Source of the DNA: Cerina sp048266425
GTDB taxonomy: Bacteria > Bacteroidota > Bacteroidia > Flavobacteriales > Flavobacteriaceae
DNA length: 64,000 nt
Assembly (NCBI GenBank): GCA_048266425.1
Contig: JBLWZN010000013.1
Coordinates: forward strand, 1 to 64,000
Direction: 5' to 3'
Shown here: positions 53,169-61,847 of the stretch, one piece after another
How the letters are laid out: every line of letters begins with the position of its first letter
Numbering within the stretch: position 1 is the stretch's first letter
Notes under the pieces: generated by a model
What the model saw: only the letters and a program-made list of their open reading frames with translations
Databases searched by the model: none
Told to the model about the DNA's origin: nothing
Translations under genes and position numbers: made by a program

Positions 53169-53423
53169 ATGAAAAAAGTTTTCTCCAACTATGGCTCCAA
53201 ACTCAGCTCCTTCTGCTGCAGTTTTTTTGGCCATCACTACGCCGTATCCAAAAAAGTAACATTGCATATCAAGGAATACAAGTGTATTCATTGTGGCAAG
53301 GAAGTAACCACCGATGTTAGCGGAAATCTTTCCATGCTCACTCCTGAGCTCCAGGAAATAAACAATACCTTGGAAAGACTTTATCAAAAGAAGCATCGTA
53401 CCTCTACACAACAAGTAGCATAA
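53169..53423 (+). CDS. Small conserved protein with CxxC motif
   Basis: An 84-residue protein. The pattern GHHYAVSKKVTLHIKEYKCIHCGKEVTTDVSGN (residues 21-53) has a CxxC plus conserved histidines and resembles a small zinc-binding module seen in Flavobacteriia. LTPELQEINNTLERLYQKKH forms a C-terminal helix. No function is known. An open frame on the opposite strand lacks such a pattern and is rejected. It converges with thiL, three bases apart. Confidence 0.65.
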   Translation: MKKVFSNYGSKLSSFCCSFFGHHYAVSKKVTLHIKEYKCIHCGKEVTTDVSGNLSMLTPELQEINNTLERLYQKKHRTSTQQVA

Positions 53424-53426
53424 GTA

Positions 53427-54479
53427 TCATTCCGAATCGGAAAAAGAATTCCAGCCCTGAGCGGTCAACGGGATTTTAGAATTATTCCTGGAAATTAAGT
53501 GCGCCCCTTCATTTTTTTTCGTCATGTGCCCCACGACGGTTAAATTGGGATTGCCTTTTATTTTTGGGAATTCTTTTTGGTCTATGGTAAAGAGCAGCTC
53601 GTAATCTTCCCCTCCGCTCAAGGCCACCAAGGTGCTATCCATTTTAAATTCCTCACAAGCCGATATAACCGTTGGATCCAAAGGAATTTTATCCTCGAAT
53701 AAGTTACAACCCACTTCACTATGCTTGCACAGATGGAGAATTTCCGAAGACAGTCCGTCACTAATGTCTATCATGGAAGTAGGATGGACTTCCAGTTTTT
53801 TTAACAACTCCACTACATCCTTTCTAGCCTCCGGTTTTAGTTGGCGCTCCACAATATAGGTATAAGGCGAAAGGTCTGGCTGGCTGTTAGGGTTTACCAT
53901 AAATACCTCCTTTTCGCGCTCCAACACCTGCAATCCCATATAGGCCGCTCCAAGGTCTCCTGTCACAACCAAAAGATCGTTCGGTTTTGCCCCTTTACGG
54001 TAAACAATGTCCCCTTCATCCGCGCACCCAATGGCCGTAATGCTTATAATCATTCCTTTCTGGGAGGAGGTAGTATCCCCCCCTGCAAGATCTACCCCAT
54101 AAACCTTACACGCCAAAGCCACTCCTGCATAGAACTCCTCCAAAGCCTCCAATGGAAATCGGTTGGAAATGGCTAGGGAAACGGTGATTTGGGTGGCCTC
54201 CGCGTTCATGGCATAGATATCGGAAAGATTTACCATCACCGATTTGTAGCCCAAATGTCTTAACGGCATATAGCTAAGATCAAAGTGTACCCCTTCGATT
54301 AGCAGGTCTGTAGAAACAACGGTTTTCTTATCCTTAAAATCGAGTACTGCAGCGTCATCGCCTATTCCTTTTTGGGTAGAGGCCTGTCTTATCGAGAAAC
54401 CTTTGGTCAAGTGGTCTATCAATCCGAACTCTCCCAATTGTTGCAATGGGGTCCTTTCCTGCTTCTTATCTTCTAGCAT
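53427..54479 (-). CDS. thiL: Thiamine-monophosphate kinase
   Basis: Phosphorylates thiamine phosphate to the active diphosphate. Motifs: GEFGLIDHLTKGF, GIGDDAAVLDF near residue 40, STDLLIEGVHFDLSY, DLAGGDTTSSQKG, and MIDISDGLSSEILHLC. Length 350. ATG 54479 (MLEDKKQ) is preferred; a TTG 11 codons upstream would extend it without family support. No other thiamine gene is nearby, and no TPP riboswitch was seen. Confidence 0.92.
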   Translation of the reverse strand: MLEDKKQERTPLQQLGEFGLIDHLTKGFSIRQASTQKGIGDDAAVLDFKDKKTVVSTDLLIEGVHFDLSYMPLRHLGYKSVMVNLSDIYAMNAEATQITVSLAISNRFPLEALEEFYAGVALACKVYGVDLAGGDTTSSQKGMIISITAIGCADEGDIVYRKGAKPNDLLVVTGDLGAAYMGLQVLEREKEVFMVNPNSQPDLSPYTYIVERQLKPEARKDVVELLKKLEVHPTSMIDISDGLSSEILHLCKHSEVGCNLFEDKIPLDPTVISACEEFKMDSTLVALSGGEDYELLFTIDQKEFPKIKGNPNLTVVGHMTKKNEGAHLISRNNSKIPLTAQGWNSFSDSE

Positions 54480-54599
54480 CCTGATCTCATTTTGTGAATT
54501 GGCTCGATCCAATTTCTTTACCTGTAAAAATGACGTTCTTGGTTCCGAATAAAAACTTTAAACCAAACCAGTGCAAAAGTAGGTACTACTCCCTAAGAA

Positions 54600-54613
54600 A
54601 CTAAAATTTTAGT
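54600..54613. promoter_or_regulatory. 14-bp perfect palindrome in the thiL/SUF intergenic region
   Basis: ACTAAAATTTTAGT lies between the divergent thiL and SUF units. It might be an operator; because it is A+T rich, chance occurrence is not negligible. Confidence 0.3.
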
Positions 54614-54696
54614 ACAAATTATCACGTCCAATATGCAATGGGAACGGCTCTAGGTGTTGATTGTACAGAAAATCGTTATAATAATGTTGTAGTATA

Positions 54697-54739
54697 TGGG
54701 AAACACATACATATATAGTATATTTGTAGTCTATTTAGA
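54697..54739 (+). promoter_or_regulatory. SUF operon promoter with Fur/Irr-like half site
   Basis: TGG (54697-54699), 19 bases, TATATTTG (54719-54726) form a good promoter, starting transcription near 54733. TCTATTTAGA at 54730-54739 is identical to the left arm of the heme/AraC dyad at 42071-42080, but the right arm is missing. Confidence 0.5.
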
Positions 54740-54755
54740 ATTAATCCAATTAAGT

Positions 54756-55085
54756 ATGATCAAAGTATCGGACACTGCCAAACAGAGAGTAGTTGCCCTT
54801 ATGACGGAGAGCGGCTTCGACGCCAGCAAGGACTATGTGCGCGTTGGTGTGAAGAGTGGAGGTTGTAGCGGACTTTCCTATGAGCTACGCTTTGACAACA
54901 AGATGGACGAAACGGATAAAGTGTTTGAGGACAATTCCGTTCGCATTATAGTTGATAAAAAAAGTTTCCTCTACCTGGCCGGAACTGTTTTGGAATATTC
55001 GGGCGGACTGAACGGAAAAGGTTTTGTCTTTAATAATCCCAACGCACAGCGCACCTGTGGATGTGGGGAGAGTTTTTCGCTTTAA
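54756..55085 (+). CDS. HesB/IscA-family iron-sulfur assembly protein
   Basis: An A-type Fe-S carrier of 109 residues. The three ligand cysteines are in GGCSGLSYEL and RTCGCGESF at the C-terminus. ATG 54756 (MIKVSDTAKQRV) is the family start; an ATG at 54696 lies upstream of the promoter -7 element and is not used. First gene of the SUF operon, 87 bases before sufB. SufA and ErpA-like roles cannot be separated. Confidence 0.92.
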   Translation: MIKVSDTAKQRVVALMTESGFDASKDYVRVGVKSGGCSGLSYELRFDNKMDETDKVFEDNSVRIIVDKKSFLYLAGTVLEYSGGLNGKGFVFNNPNAQRTCGCGESFSL

Positions 55086-55172
55086 ATTTTAGGTAAATTA
55101 GTTCTGGTTTTTCCCTGTAAACACAGTGCATAACCTTAACTCTTTGACTGTTTCACTTTTTTATTAAGAACT

Positions 55173-56618
55173 ATGGCATATACAGAAGAGCAACTTAAGA
55201 AAGAACTGGAGACCAAAGAATACGAATATGGTTTCTATACGGATATAGAATCTGAAACTTTTCCAAAAGGATTGAACGAAGACGTGGTCATCGCCATATC
55301 CAAAAAGAAGGAAGAACCGGAATGGATGACGCAATGGCGTTTGGAATCCTTTCGAGGCTGGAAGGAGATGATAGAGCCCGAATGGGCAAACGTAAAATAT
55401 CAAAAGCCTGATTTTCAGGAAATTTCATATTATTCCGCGCCCACCAAGAAGCCCAAGTACGAAAGCCTTGATGAGGTTGACCCGGAATTGTTGGATACTT
55501 TTAAAAAGTTGGGGATATCCCTGGACGAACAAAAGAAATTGGCAGGGGTCGCCGTGGATATAGTAATGGATTCCGTTTCCGTCGCCACTACCTTTAGAAA
55601 AACCTTGGCGGAAAAGGGTATTATTTTCTGCTCCATATCCGACGCCATCAAGGAACATCCGGAATTGGTAAGGAAATATTTAGGTACCGTGGTGCCACAA
55701 AAGGATAATTTTTACGCAGCTTTGAATTCTGCCGTTTTCTCGGACGGTTCTTTCTGCTATATTCCAAAAGGGGTTCGCTGTCCTATGGAGCTTTCTACCT
55801 ATTTTAGGATCAACCAGGGCGGCACCGGGCAATTTGAGCGCACCCTGCTTATTGCGGACGAAGGCAGTTATGTAAGCTACTTGGAAGGTTGCACCGCTCC
55901 CTCCAGGGATGAAAACCAATTGCATGCCGCTGTGGTAGAATTGATAGCCATGGACAATGCCGAGATAAAATACTCTACCGTACAAAATTGGTACCCGGGT
56001 GACAAAGAGGGAAAAGGTGGGGTCTATAATTTTGTGACCAAAAGGGGTTGGTGCGAAAATAGCGCGAAAATATCCTGGACCCAGGTTGAAACAGGATCGG
56101 CCATCACTTGGAAATACCCTTCCTGCGTGCTGAAAGGGGATAACTCCATTGGGGAATTTTACTCCATAGCAGTAACAAACAATCACCAACAGGCGGATAC
56201 GGGTACCAAGATGGTCCACATAGGCAAGAATACAAGAAGTACCATTATTTCCAAAGGTATTTCTGCAGGGCAATCCCAAAACAGCTATCGGGGCTTGGTA
56301 CAGGTACATAGCCGTGCAGAAAATGCCCGAAACTTTTCCCAGTGCGATTCCCTTTTGATGGGCAACGCCTGTGGGGCGCATACTTTCCCTTATATTGAAG
56401 TAAAGAATAAAACGGCACAGATAGAACACGAGGCAACGACCAGTAAAATAGGGGAAGATCAAATATTTTACTGCAACCAAAGGGGAATTGACACAGAATC
56501 GGCCATTGCATTGATCGTAAACGGTTTTGGTAAGGAAGTACTCAATAAGCTGCCCATGGAATTTGCCGTGGAAGCACAAAAATTATTGCAGATAAGCCTG
56601 GAAGGTTCAGTAGGATAG
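55173..56618 (+). CDS. sufB: Fe-S cluster assembly scaffold protein SufB
   Basis: Core scaffold that builds Fe-S clusters with SufC and SufD. Residues about 175-470 form the SufB/D beta-helix (YIPKGVRCPMELSTYFRIN, LEGCTAPSRDENQLHAAVVELIA, TVQNWYPGDKEGKGGVYNFVTKRG, SAGQSQNSYRGLVQVHSRAENARNFSQCDSLL). The conserved late cysteine is in that last stretch, and EHEATTSKIGEDQIFYCNQRGI is near the end. Length 481 is normal. Confidence 0.96.
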   Translation: MAYTEEQLKKELETKEYEYGFYTDIESETFPKGLNEDVVIAISKKKEEPEWMTQWRLESFRGWKEMIEPEWANVKYQKPDFQEISYYSAPTKKPKYESLDEVDPELLDTFKKLGISLDEQKKLAGVAVDIVMDSVSVATTFRKTLAEKGIIFCSISDAIKEHPELVRKYLGTVVPQKDNFYAALNSAVFSDGSFCYIPKGVRCPMELSTYFRINQGGTGQFERTLLIADEGSYVSYLEGCTAPSRDENQLHAAVVELIAMDNAEIKYSTVQNWYPGDKEGKGGVYNFVTKRGWCENSAKISWTQVETGSAITWKYPSCVLKGDNSIGEFYSIAVTNNHQQADTGTKMVHIGKNTRSTIISKGISAGQSQNSYRGLVQVHSRAENARNFSQCDSLLMGNACGAHTFPYIEVKNKTAQIEHEATTSKIGEDQIFYCNQRGIDTESAIALIVNGFGKEVLNKLPMEFAVEAQKLLQISLEGSVG

Positions 56619-56745
56619 AATTGTTCCATTGTACCTTCGGTCCCCATAGATTTCTAAATCTGGGGAATGACCATGGTTTTATTTAGTTAGAAACAATGAA
56701 TTATAATTAAGGATGTAAGACATCCAATTTAGTAATACAAGGATT

Positions 56746-57498
56746 ATGTTAAAAATCAACAATTTACACGCCAGTATAGAAGGCAAGGAAATATTAAGGG
56801 GCATTAACTTGGAAGTCAATGCGGGAGAGGTGCACGCTATTATGGGACCCAACGGTTCCGGGAAAAGCACTCTGGCTTCCGCCATAGCCGGTAAGGAAGA
56901 ATTTGAGATTACGGAAGGGGAAATTTTTATGGATGGGGAAAATCTGGAAGACAACTCTCCAGAAGAGAGGGCTCATAAAGGTATTTTTCTTTCCTTCCAA
57001 TACCCGGTGGAGATTCCTGGAGTATCGGTGACCAATTTTATAAAGACGGCGATCAACGAATCCCGAAAAGGTCGCGGCCAGGAAGACATGCCTGCAAACG
57101 AGATGTTGAAGTTGATAAGGGAAAAGGCGGAGTTATTGGATATTGATCGCAAATTCTTGTCCCGTTCCTTGAACGAAGGCTTTTCCGGGGGTGAGAAAAA
57201 AAGAAACGAAATCTTCCAAATGGCCATGTTGGAGCCCAAATTGGCCATCTTGGATGAAACCGACTCCGGATTGGATATCGATGCCCTGCGTATCGTTGCC
57301 ACCGGCGTAACCAAACTGAGAAGTAAGGATAGGGCCATCTTGGTAATCACCCACTACCAACGTTTGTTGGAATATATTGTTCCTGATTTTGTACACGTAA
57401 TACACAATGGAAAAATTGTAAAATCGGGCACCAAGGAACTGGCATTGGAATTGGAAGAAAAGGGTTATGATTGGCTTAAGAACGAAGCCATCGTCTAA
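56746..57498 (+). CDS. sufC: Fe-S cluster assembly ATPase SufC
   Basis: ABC-type ATPase driving the SufBCD complex. Walker A GPNGSGKSTLASAIAG is near residue 35, the signature FSGGEKKRNEIFQMAML is near 145, Walker B is LAILDETDSGLDIDAL, and the switch histidine is in VITHYQRLLEYI. Length 250 is normal. The 73-base gap to sufD holds a long hairpin repeat. Confidence 0.97.
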   Translation: MLKINNLHASIEGKEILRGINLEVNAGEVHAIMGPNGSGKSTLASAIAGKEEFEITEGEIFMDGENLEDNSPEERAHKGIFLSFQYPVEIPGVSVTNFIKTAINESRKGRGQEDMPANEMLKLIREKAELLDIDRKFLSRSLNEGFSGGEKKRNEIFQMAMLEPKLAILDETDSGLDIDALRIVATGVTKLRSKDRAILVITHYQRLLEYIVPDFVHVIHNGKIVKSGTKELALELEEKGYDWLKNEAIV

Positions 57499-57507
57499 AT
57501 AAGTAGG

Positions 57508-57551
57508 CAGTTTTCAGTTGGCAGTAAACAGTTACTGCATTCTGAAAACTG
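57508..57551. repeat. Nested hairpin repeat between sufC and sufD (family F)
   Basis: CAGTTTTCAG (57508-57517) pairs with CTGAAAACTG (57542-57551). Inside, GCAGTAA pairs with TTACTGC around a four-base loop. Only a 3x3 internal bulge interrupts the 17-bp stem. No T-tract follows, so it is not a terminator. TACTGAATACTGAAC repeats follow directly. A related copy lies at 36339. Confidence 0.75.
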
Positions 57552-57571
57552 AATACTGAATACTGAACAAA

Positions 57572-58888
57572 ATGGATTTAAAAGAAAAACTTATCTCGTC
57601 ATTTTTGGCCTTTGAGAACACCGTAAACATGGAACACCCCGTGCACGATGTCCGGACAGAGGCCATAAAGGTTTTTGAGAACAAAGGTTTCCCTTCCAAA
57701 AAAGAGGAAGCTTGGAAATACACTTCATTGAACAGCCTGCAAAAAATAGATTTCAGCATTTTTCCCAATTGGGAGAACACCTTGGAATACAAGGATGTTC
57801 GCAAGTATTTTTTGCACGAGATCGATAGCTACAAAATTGTTTTTGTAGATGGGGTATACAGCTCCTACTTGTCCGAGACTACGCACGATGGAGTTGATGT
57901 TTGTTTGATGAGTTCGGCCATGAACAAATCGGAATACCAACCGGTCATTGACGTTTATTTTAACCAGATAGCATCAAAGGATGAAACGCTAACGGCACTC
58001 AATACCGCTTTTACCAGGGAAGGCGCCTATATCCGTATCCCAAGGAACAAAGTGGCCAAGAAACCTATTGAAATTCTTCATTTCTCAACAGGCAACGAAT
58101 CTGCCCTGATGGTGCAGCCCCGAAACCTCATCATTGCAGAGGAAAATGCCGAACTACAGGTTATAGAAAGACATCAGAGCTTAACGAGCAATGAAGTGTT
58201 TACAAACTGTGTGACCGAGATCTTTGCGGAAAAAAATTCCAATATCGATTACTACAAGGTACAGAACGATGCCCCCACCGCTTCCTTGGTAGACAACACC
58301 TACATCTCCCAAAAGAATGGAAGTATTGTAAACGTACACACTTTTTCCTTTGGAGGTAAGTTGACACGGAACAACCTTAATTATTATCAAAACGGGGAAC
58401 GTATAAATTCTACCCTGAAAGGGGTTACCATATTAGGTGAAAAACAACACGTAGACCACCACACCTTGGTGCACCACAAACAGCCCAACTGCGAAAGCCA
58501 TCAGGATTATAAGGGAATATTCGGTGAAAACTCTATCGGAGTGTTCAATGGAAAGATCATTGTAGACAAGATTGCGCAAAAGACCGATGCCTTTCAGCAG
58601 AACAACAATATTTTGATTAGTGATAAGGCTACAATCAATTCCAAGCCCCAATTGGAGATTTTTGCAGATGACGTTAAATGTTCCCATGGATGCACCATAG
58701 GTCAATTGGACAAGGATGCGCTTTTTTACCTCCAGTCCCGTGGTATTCCCAAGAAAGAAGCACAGGCCCTGCTGATGTACGCTTTTGCAAACAATGTTTT
58801 GGAAAGTGTCCGTATCCCGGAGCTAAAAGCCAGAATCAATAAATTAATTGCCATGAAATTGGGCGTTAATTTGGGTTTTAATCTCTAA
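57572..58888 (+). CDS. sufD: Fe-S cluster assembly protein SufD
   Basis: Partner of SufB in the SufBCD scaffold. The N-terminal helical part (KKEEAWKYTSLNSL near residue 40) is followed by the beta-helix domain; the interface residues are in HHTLVHHKQPNCESHQDYKGIFGENSIGVFNGKIIVDKIAQKTDAFQQNNNILI and DVKCSHGCTIGQLD, including the conserved histidine and cysteine. Length 438 is normal. Confidence 0.95.
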   Translation: MDLKEKLISSFLAFENTVNMEHPVHDVRTEAIKVFENKGFPSKKEEAWKYTSLNSLQKIDFSIFPNWENTLEYKDVRKYFLHEIDSYKIVFVDGVYSSYLSETTHDGVDVCLMSSAMNKSEYQPVIDVYFNQIASKDETLTALNTAFTREGAYIRIPRNKVAKKPIEILHFSTGNESALMVQPRNLIIAEENAELQVIERHQSLTSNEVFTNCVTEIFAEKNSNIDYYKVQNDAPTASLVDNTYISQKNGSIVNVHTFSFGGKLTRNNLNYYQNGERINSTLKGVTILGEKQHVDHHTLVHHKQPNCESHQDYKGIFGENSIGVFNGKIIVDKIAQKTDAFQQNNNILISDKATINSKPQLEIFADDVKCSHGCTIGQLDKDALFYLQSRGIPKKEAQALLMYAFANNVLESVRIPELKARINKLIAMKLGVNLGFNL

Positions 58889-58923
58889 GCAAATTCTTTC
58901 ACTCTTCTACAACTCCTTTGAAA

Positions 58924-60150
58924 ATGCTGCAAACGACATTGGACATTAAGACAATACGAAAGGACTTTCCCATTCTAAAACGAAAGGTCAACGGGTACCC
59001 ATTGGTATATTTTGACAATGCGGCCACTTCACAGACCCCGCAACAAGTAATCGATGTCATCATAGATTACTATCAAAATTACAATGCCAATATCCACCGT
59101 GGGGTACACACCCTTTCCCAGGAAGCAACCGATAAGTACGAACAGGCACGTTTAAAGATCCAAAGACATTTTAATGCAGCCATGCCCCAGGAGATAATCT
59201 TCACTTCCGGGACTACGGAAAGCATTAACCTGGTAGCCCATAGTTTTTCCACAATGTTGAAGCCGGGGGATGAACTATTGGTTTCTGCCATGGAACACCA
59301 TTCCAATATTGTGCCATGGCAAATGCTCTGCGAACGCACGGGGGCAGTTCTTAAGGTCATTCCCATGAACGAGAAAGGGGATTTGATGATGGATGCTTAT
59401 AAAGAATTATTGTCCAGCAAAACCAAACTTGTTTTCTGCAATCACGTGTCCAATGCCTTGGGAACGGTTAACCCGATCCAAGAAATAATCGATGAGGCCC
59501 ATGGTGTAGGTGCAGCCGTGCTTATTGATGGAGCCCAGGCCGCTCCCCATATCAAGGCCGACCTGCAAAAATTGGACGTTGACTTCTATACGGCTTCCGC
59601 CCACAAAATGTGTGGGCCCACCGGGGTCGGCATGCTATATGGCAAGGAAAAATGGCTTAACAAAATGCCTCCCTACCAGGGCGGGGGGGAAATGATCGCC
59701 GAGGTTACCTTTGAAAAGACCACCTACGCCGATCTACCCCACAAATTTGAGGCTGGTACGCCCAACATCTGTGGCGGAATTGCATTTGGAGCCGCTTTGG
59801 ACTATATGAACGCAATAGGTTTTGAAACGATATCAAATATTGAGCATACACTACTGGAATACGCTACGCAAAAATTAACGGAAATCGATGGGCTCAGAAT
59901 CTATGGCACCGCGAAGGAAAAAACTTCGGTCATTTCCTTTAATATCGACGGAATCCACCCTTATGACATGGGTACTATTTTGGACAAACTAGGTATAGCC
60001 GTACGAACGGGCCACCATTGCGCCCAGCCAGTGATGGATTTTTATAATATTCCGGGAACGGTGAGGGCCAGCTTTAGCTTTTACAACACAAAGGAAGAAG
60101 TGGATATCTTGATCGATGGGGTAAAGCGGGCGAAAAGTATGCTCCTTTAA
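58924..60150 (+). CDS. sufS: SufS cysteine desulfurase
   Basis: PLP enzyme that releases sulfur from cysteine. Marks: YFDNAATSQTPQQVI at about residue 28, HHSNIVPWQ, DGAQAAPH, the PLP lysine in TASAHKMCGPTGVG, and the catalytic cysteine in VRTGHHCAQPVMDF. Group II length (408 residues). ATG 58924 is preferred over the TTG two codons upstream. Confidence 0.96.
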   Translation: MLQTTLDIKTIRKDFPILKRKVNGYPLVYFDNAATSQTPQQVIDVIIDYYQNYNANIHRGVHTLSQEATDKYEQARLKIQRHFNAAMPQEIIFTSGTTESINLVAHSFSTMLKPGDELLVSAMEHHSNIVPWQMLCERTGAVLKVIPMNEKGDLMMDAYKELLSSKTKLVFCNHVSNALGTVNPIQEIIDEAHGVGAAVLIDGAQAAPHIKADLQKLDVDFYTASAHKMCGPTGVGMLYGKEKWLNKMPPYQGGGEMIAEVTFEKTTYADLPHKFEAGTPNICGGIAFGAALDYMNAIGFETISNIEHTLLEYATQKLTEIDGLRIYGTAKEKTSVISFNIDGIHPYDMGTILDKLGIAVRTGHHCAQPVMDFYNIPGTVRASFSFYNTKEEVDILIDGVKRAKSMLL

Positions 60151-60278
60151 TTCCTTTTATTATTTAAAACTACCCGAACTTACCGTATTTTTGTAAAATA
60201 GAAATACCCCATGATTTCAAGGAGAAATCGATGGTTGCCAAGACATTACAAGCCAGTTGGGGAGATTAAAACAGGCTT

Positions 60279-60701
60279 ATGACCATACAAGAAATACAAG
60301 AAGACATAGTTGATGAGTTTTCCATGTTCGACGATTGGATGCAACGGTATGAGTATATGATAGAACTGGGGAAATCACTTCCGTTAATAGAGGAAAAATA
60401 CAAAACGGACGACAATATTATTAAAGGTTGCCAGAGTAAGGTGTGGGTCCATGCCGAACTTGAAGACGAAAAACTGGTCTTTACCGCCGATAGCGATGCC
60501 ATTATCACCAAGGGCATCATTGCTATCTTGATACGGGCTTTCAGCAACCAGAAACCCCAAGATATTATTGAGGCCAATACCGAATTTATCGATGATATAG
60601 GGCTCAAGGAACACTTGTCCCCTACCAGGGCCAATGGCTTGGTAAGCATGATAAAACAGTTAAAATTGTACGCGGTTGCGTACCAAACACAAATAAATTG
60701 A
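60279..60701 (+). CDS. sufE: SufE sulfur acceptor protein
   Basis: Accepts persulfide sulfur from SufS. The acceptor cysteine is in IIKGCQSKVWVHAE near residue 51; FDDWMQRYEYMIELGKSLP and GLKEHLSPTRANGLVSMIKQLK are family marks. Length 140. Lies 128 bases after sufS. Confidence 0.95.
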   Translation: MTIQEIQEDIVDEFSMFDDWMQRYEYMIELGKSLPLIEEKYKTDDNIIKGCQSKVWVHAELEDEKLVFTADSDAIITKGIIAILIRAFSNQKPQDIIEANTEFIDDIGLKEHLSPTRANGLVSMIKQLKLYAVAYQTQIN

Positions 60702-60754
60702 AACAGTTTAAGAGTTTATGGCCGTTGGCCTAGTTTATATGTTTATCAAAATGA

Positions 60755-60786
60755 CTTATAAACCCATAAACTTATAAACCCATAAA
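60755..60786. repeat. 16-bp tandem repeat upstream of sufT-like gene
   Basis: Two exact CTTATAAACCCATAAA units in the 95-base gap. The inverse GTTTATGG occurs at about 60715, allowing a weak hairpin. Confidence 0.75.
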
Positions 60787-60796
60787 CCATTTAGAA

Positions 60797-61129
60797 ATGA
60801 GCGAATTGGAAACAGCAATAGATACCCAAGACTTGGGCGAAAAAATAGTCCGTGTCTTAAAAACCATATATGACCCTGAAATTCCTGTTGATATTTATGA
60901 ACTGGGATTGATATACGACGTTTTGGTCAATGAGGACTACGAAGTGAAAATCCTAATGACGCTTACCTCTCCAAATTGCCCAGTAGCGGAATCCCTGCCC
61001 ATGGAGGTGGAGGAACGGGTAAAATCACTTGACGAACTGAAGGATGTCGAGGTCGAGATCACTTTCGACCCACCTTGGACACAGGACTTAATGAGCGAAG
61101 AGGCCAAATTGGAATTGGGTCTGCTATAA
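60797..61129 (+). CDS. SUF-associated MIP18/DUF59 protein
   Basis: A 110-residue protein of the DUF59 family (PaaD/SufT-like). Typical are VLKTIYDPEIPVDIYELGLIYDV (conserved Asp-Pro-Glu) and TLTSPNCPVAESLP with a conserved cysteine, ending in VEITFDPPWTQDLMSEEAKLELGL. The family is involved in late Fe-S cluster maturation. Part of the SUF operon by position. Confidence 0.9.
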   Translation: MSELETAIDTQDLGEKIVRVLKTIYDPEIPVDIYELGLIYDVLVNEDYEVKILMTLTSPNCPVAESLPMEVEERVKSLDELKDVEVEITFDPPWTQDLMSEEAKLELGLL

Positions 61130-61268
61130 ATCCCAACTTGGATGATATAGTTGCAAATTGACCATTTGAACCTTATATTATTTTCATCTTTTAATTTATT
61201 GATAGCCCGTCAGGATTACTTTACCTGTCTGGCAATCAAGGCAAAAGAGGAGGAAAACACGAAATAAC

Positions 61269-61781
61269 ATGTCCAAAAACGAAGAGGAAATCATAAACCG
61301 GGTTGCCCAAAGCAAGTTGGTCACATTTAATCTTGAGGACTTTTACCCAGCAGGAAGACGTGTGCTTTTGGACATCCAACCCTGGCTTCACCAAGGCATT
61401 GTACTAAGGGAAAAAGAATTCAGAAGTTCTATTGCCAACCACGATTGGGAACAATACAAAGATGCCTTTGTTGCACTAACCTGTTCCACAGATGCCATTG
61501 TACCAGGTTGGGCCTACATGCTGATTATGACAAAGCTGCAACCTACCTCCAAAAAAGTAGTTATTGGTGATTTGGAGCAATTGGAAACTTCAATTTATCA
61601 GTCTGTCATAGCCGATATTGATGTTTCCGAATATGAGGGCTTACCCGTCATCATTAAAGGATGTACTAAAAAACCCGTTCCTCCCAATGCATATTTATGG
61701 ATTACGGCCAAACTACAAACGGTGGCCAAGAGCGTCATGTATGGGGAGGCTTGCTCCTCCGTTCCCCTATTCAAAAAGTAA
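61269..61781 (+). CDS. DUF2480 family protein
   Basis: A 170-residue soluble protein of a family found almost only in Bacteroidota. VTFNLEDFYPAGRRVLLDIQPWLHQGIVLREKEFR and VALTCSTDAIVPGWAYMLI are typical. Conserved cysteines occur (LTCSTDA, IKGCTKKPVPPNAYLWI). Function unknown; its steady position after the SUF genes suggests a link to Fe-S metabolism, which is only inferred. Confidence 0.82.
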   Translation: MSKNEEEIINRVAQSKLVTFNLEDFYPAGRRVLLDIQPWLHQGIVLREKEFRSSIANHDWEQYKDAFVALTCSTDAIVPGWAYMLIMTKLQPTSKKVVIGDLEQLETSIYQSVIADIDVSEYEGLPVIIKGCTKKPVPPNAYLWITAKLQTVAKSVMYGEACSSVPLFKK

Positions 61782-61847
61782 AAAACGAAGCCGCGTTATT
61801 TATTTTCAATTCTTACCTTTGTTCCTACAAAATAAACACTGATCATT

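Noticed and set aside
57508..57551. Hairpin between sufC and sufD as a transcription terminator
   Set aside because: No T-tract on either strand and the operon must continue into sufD and sufS.
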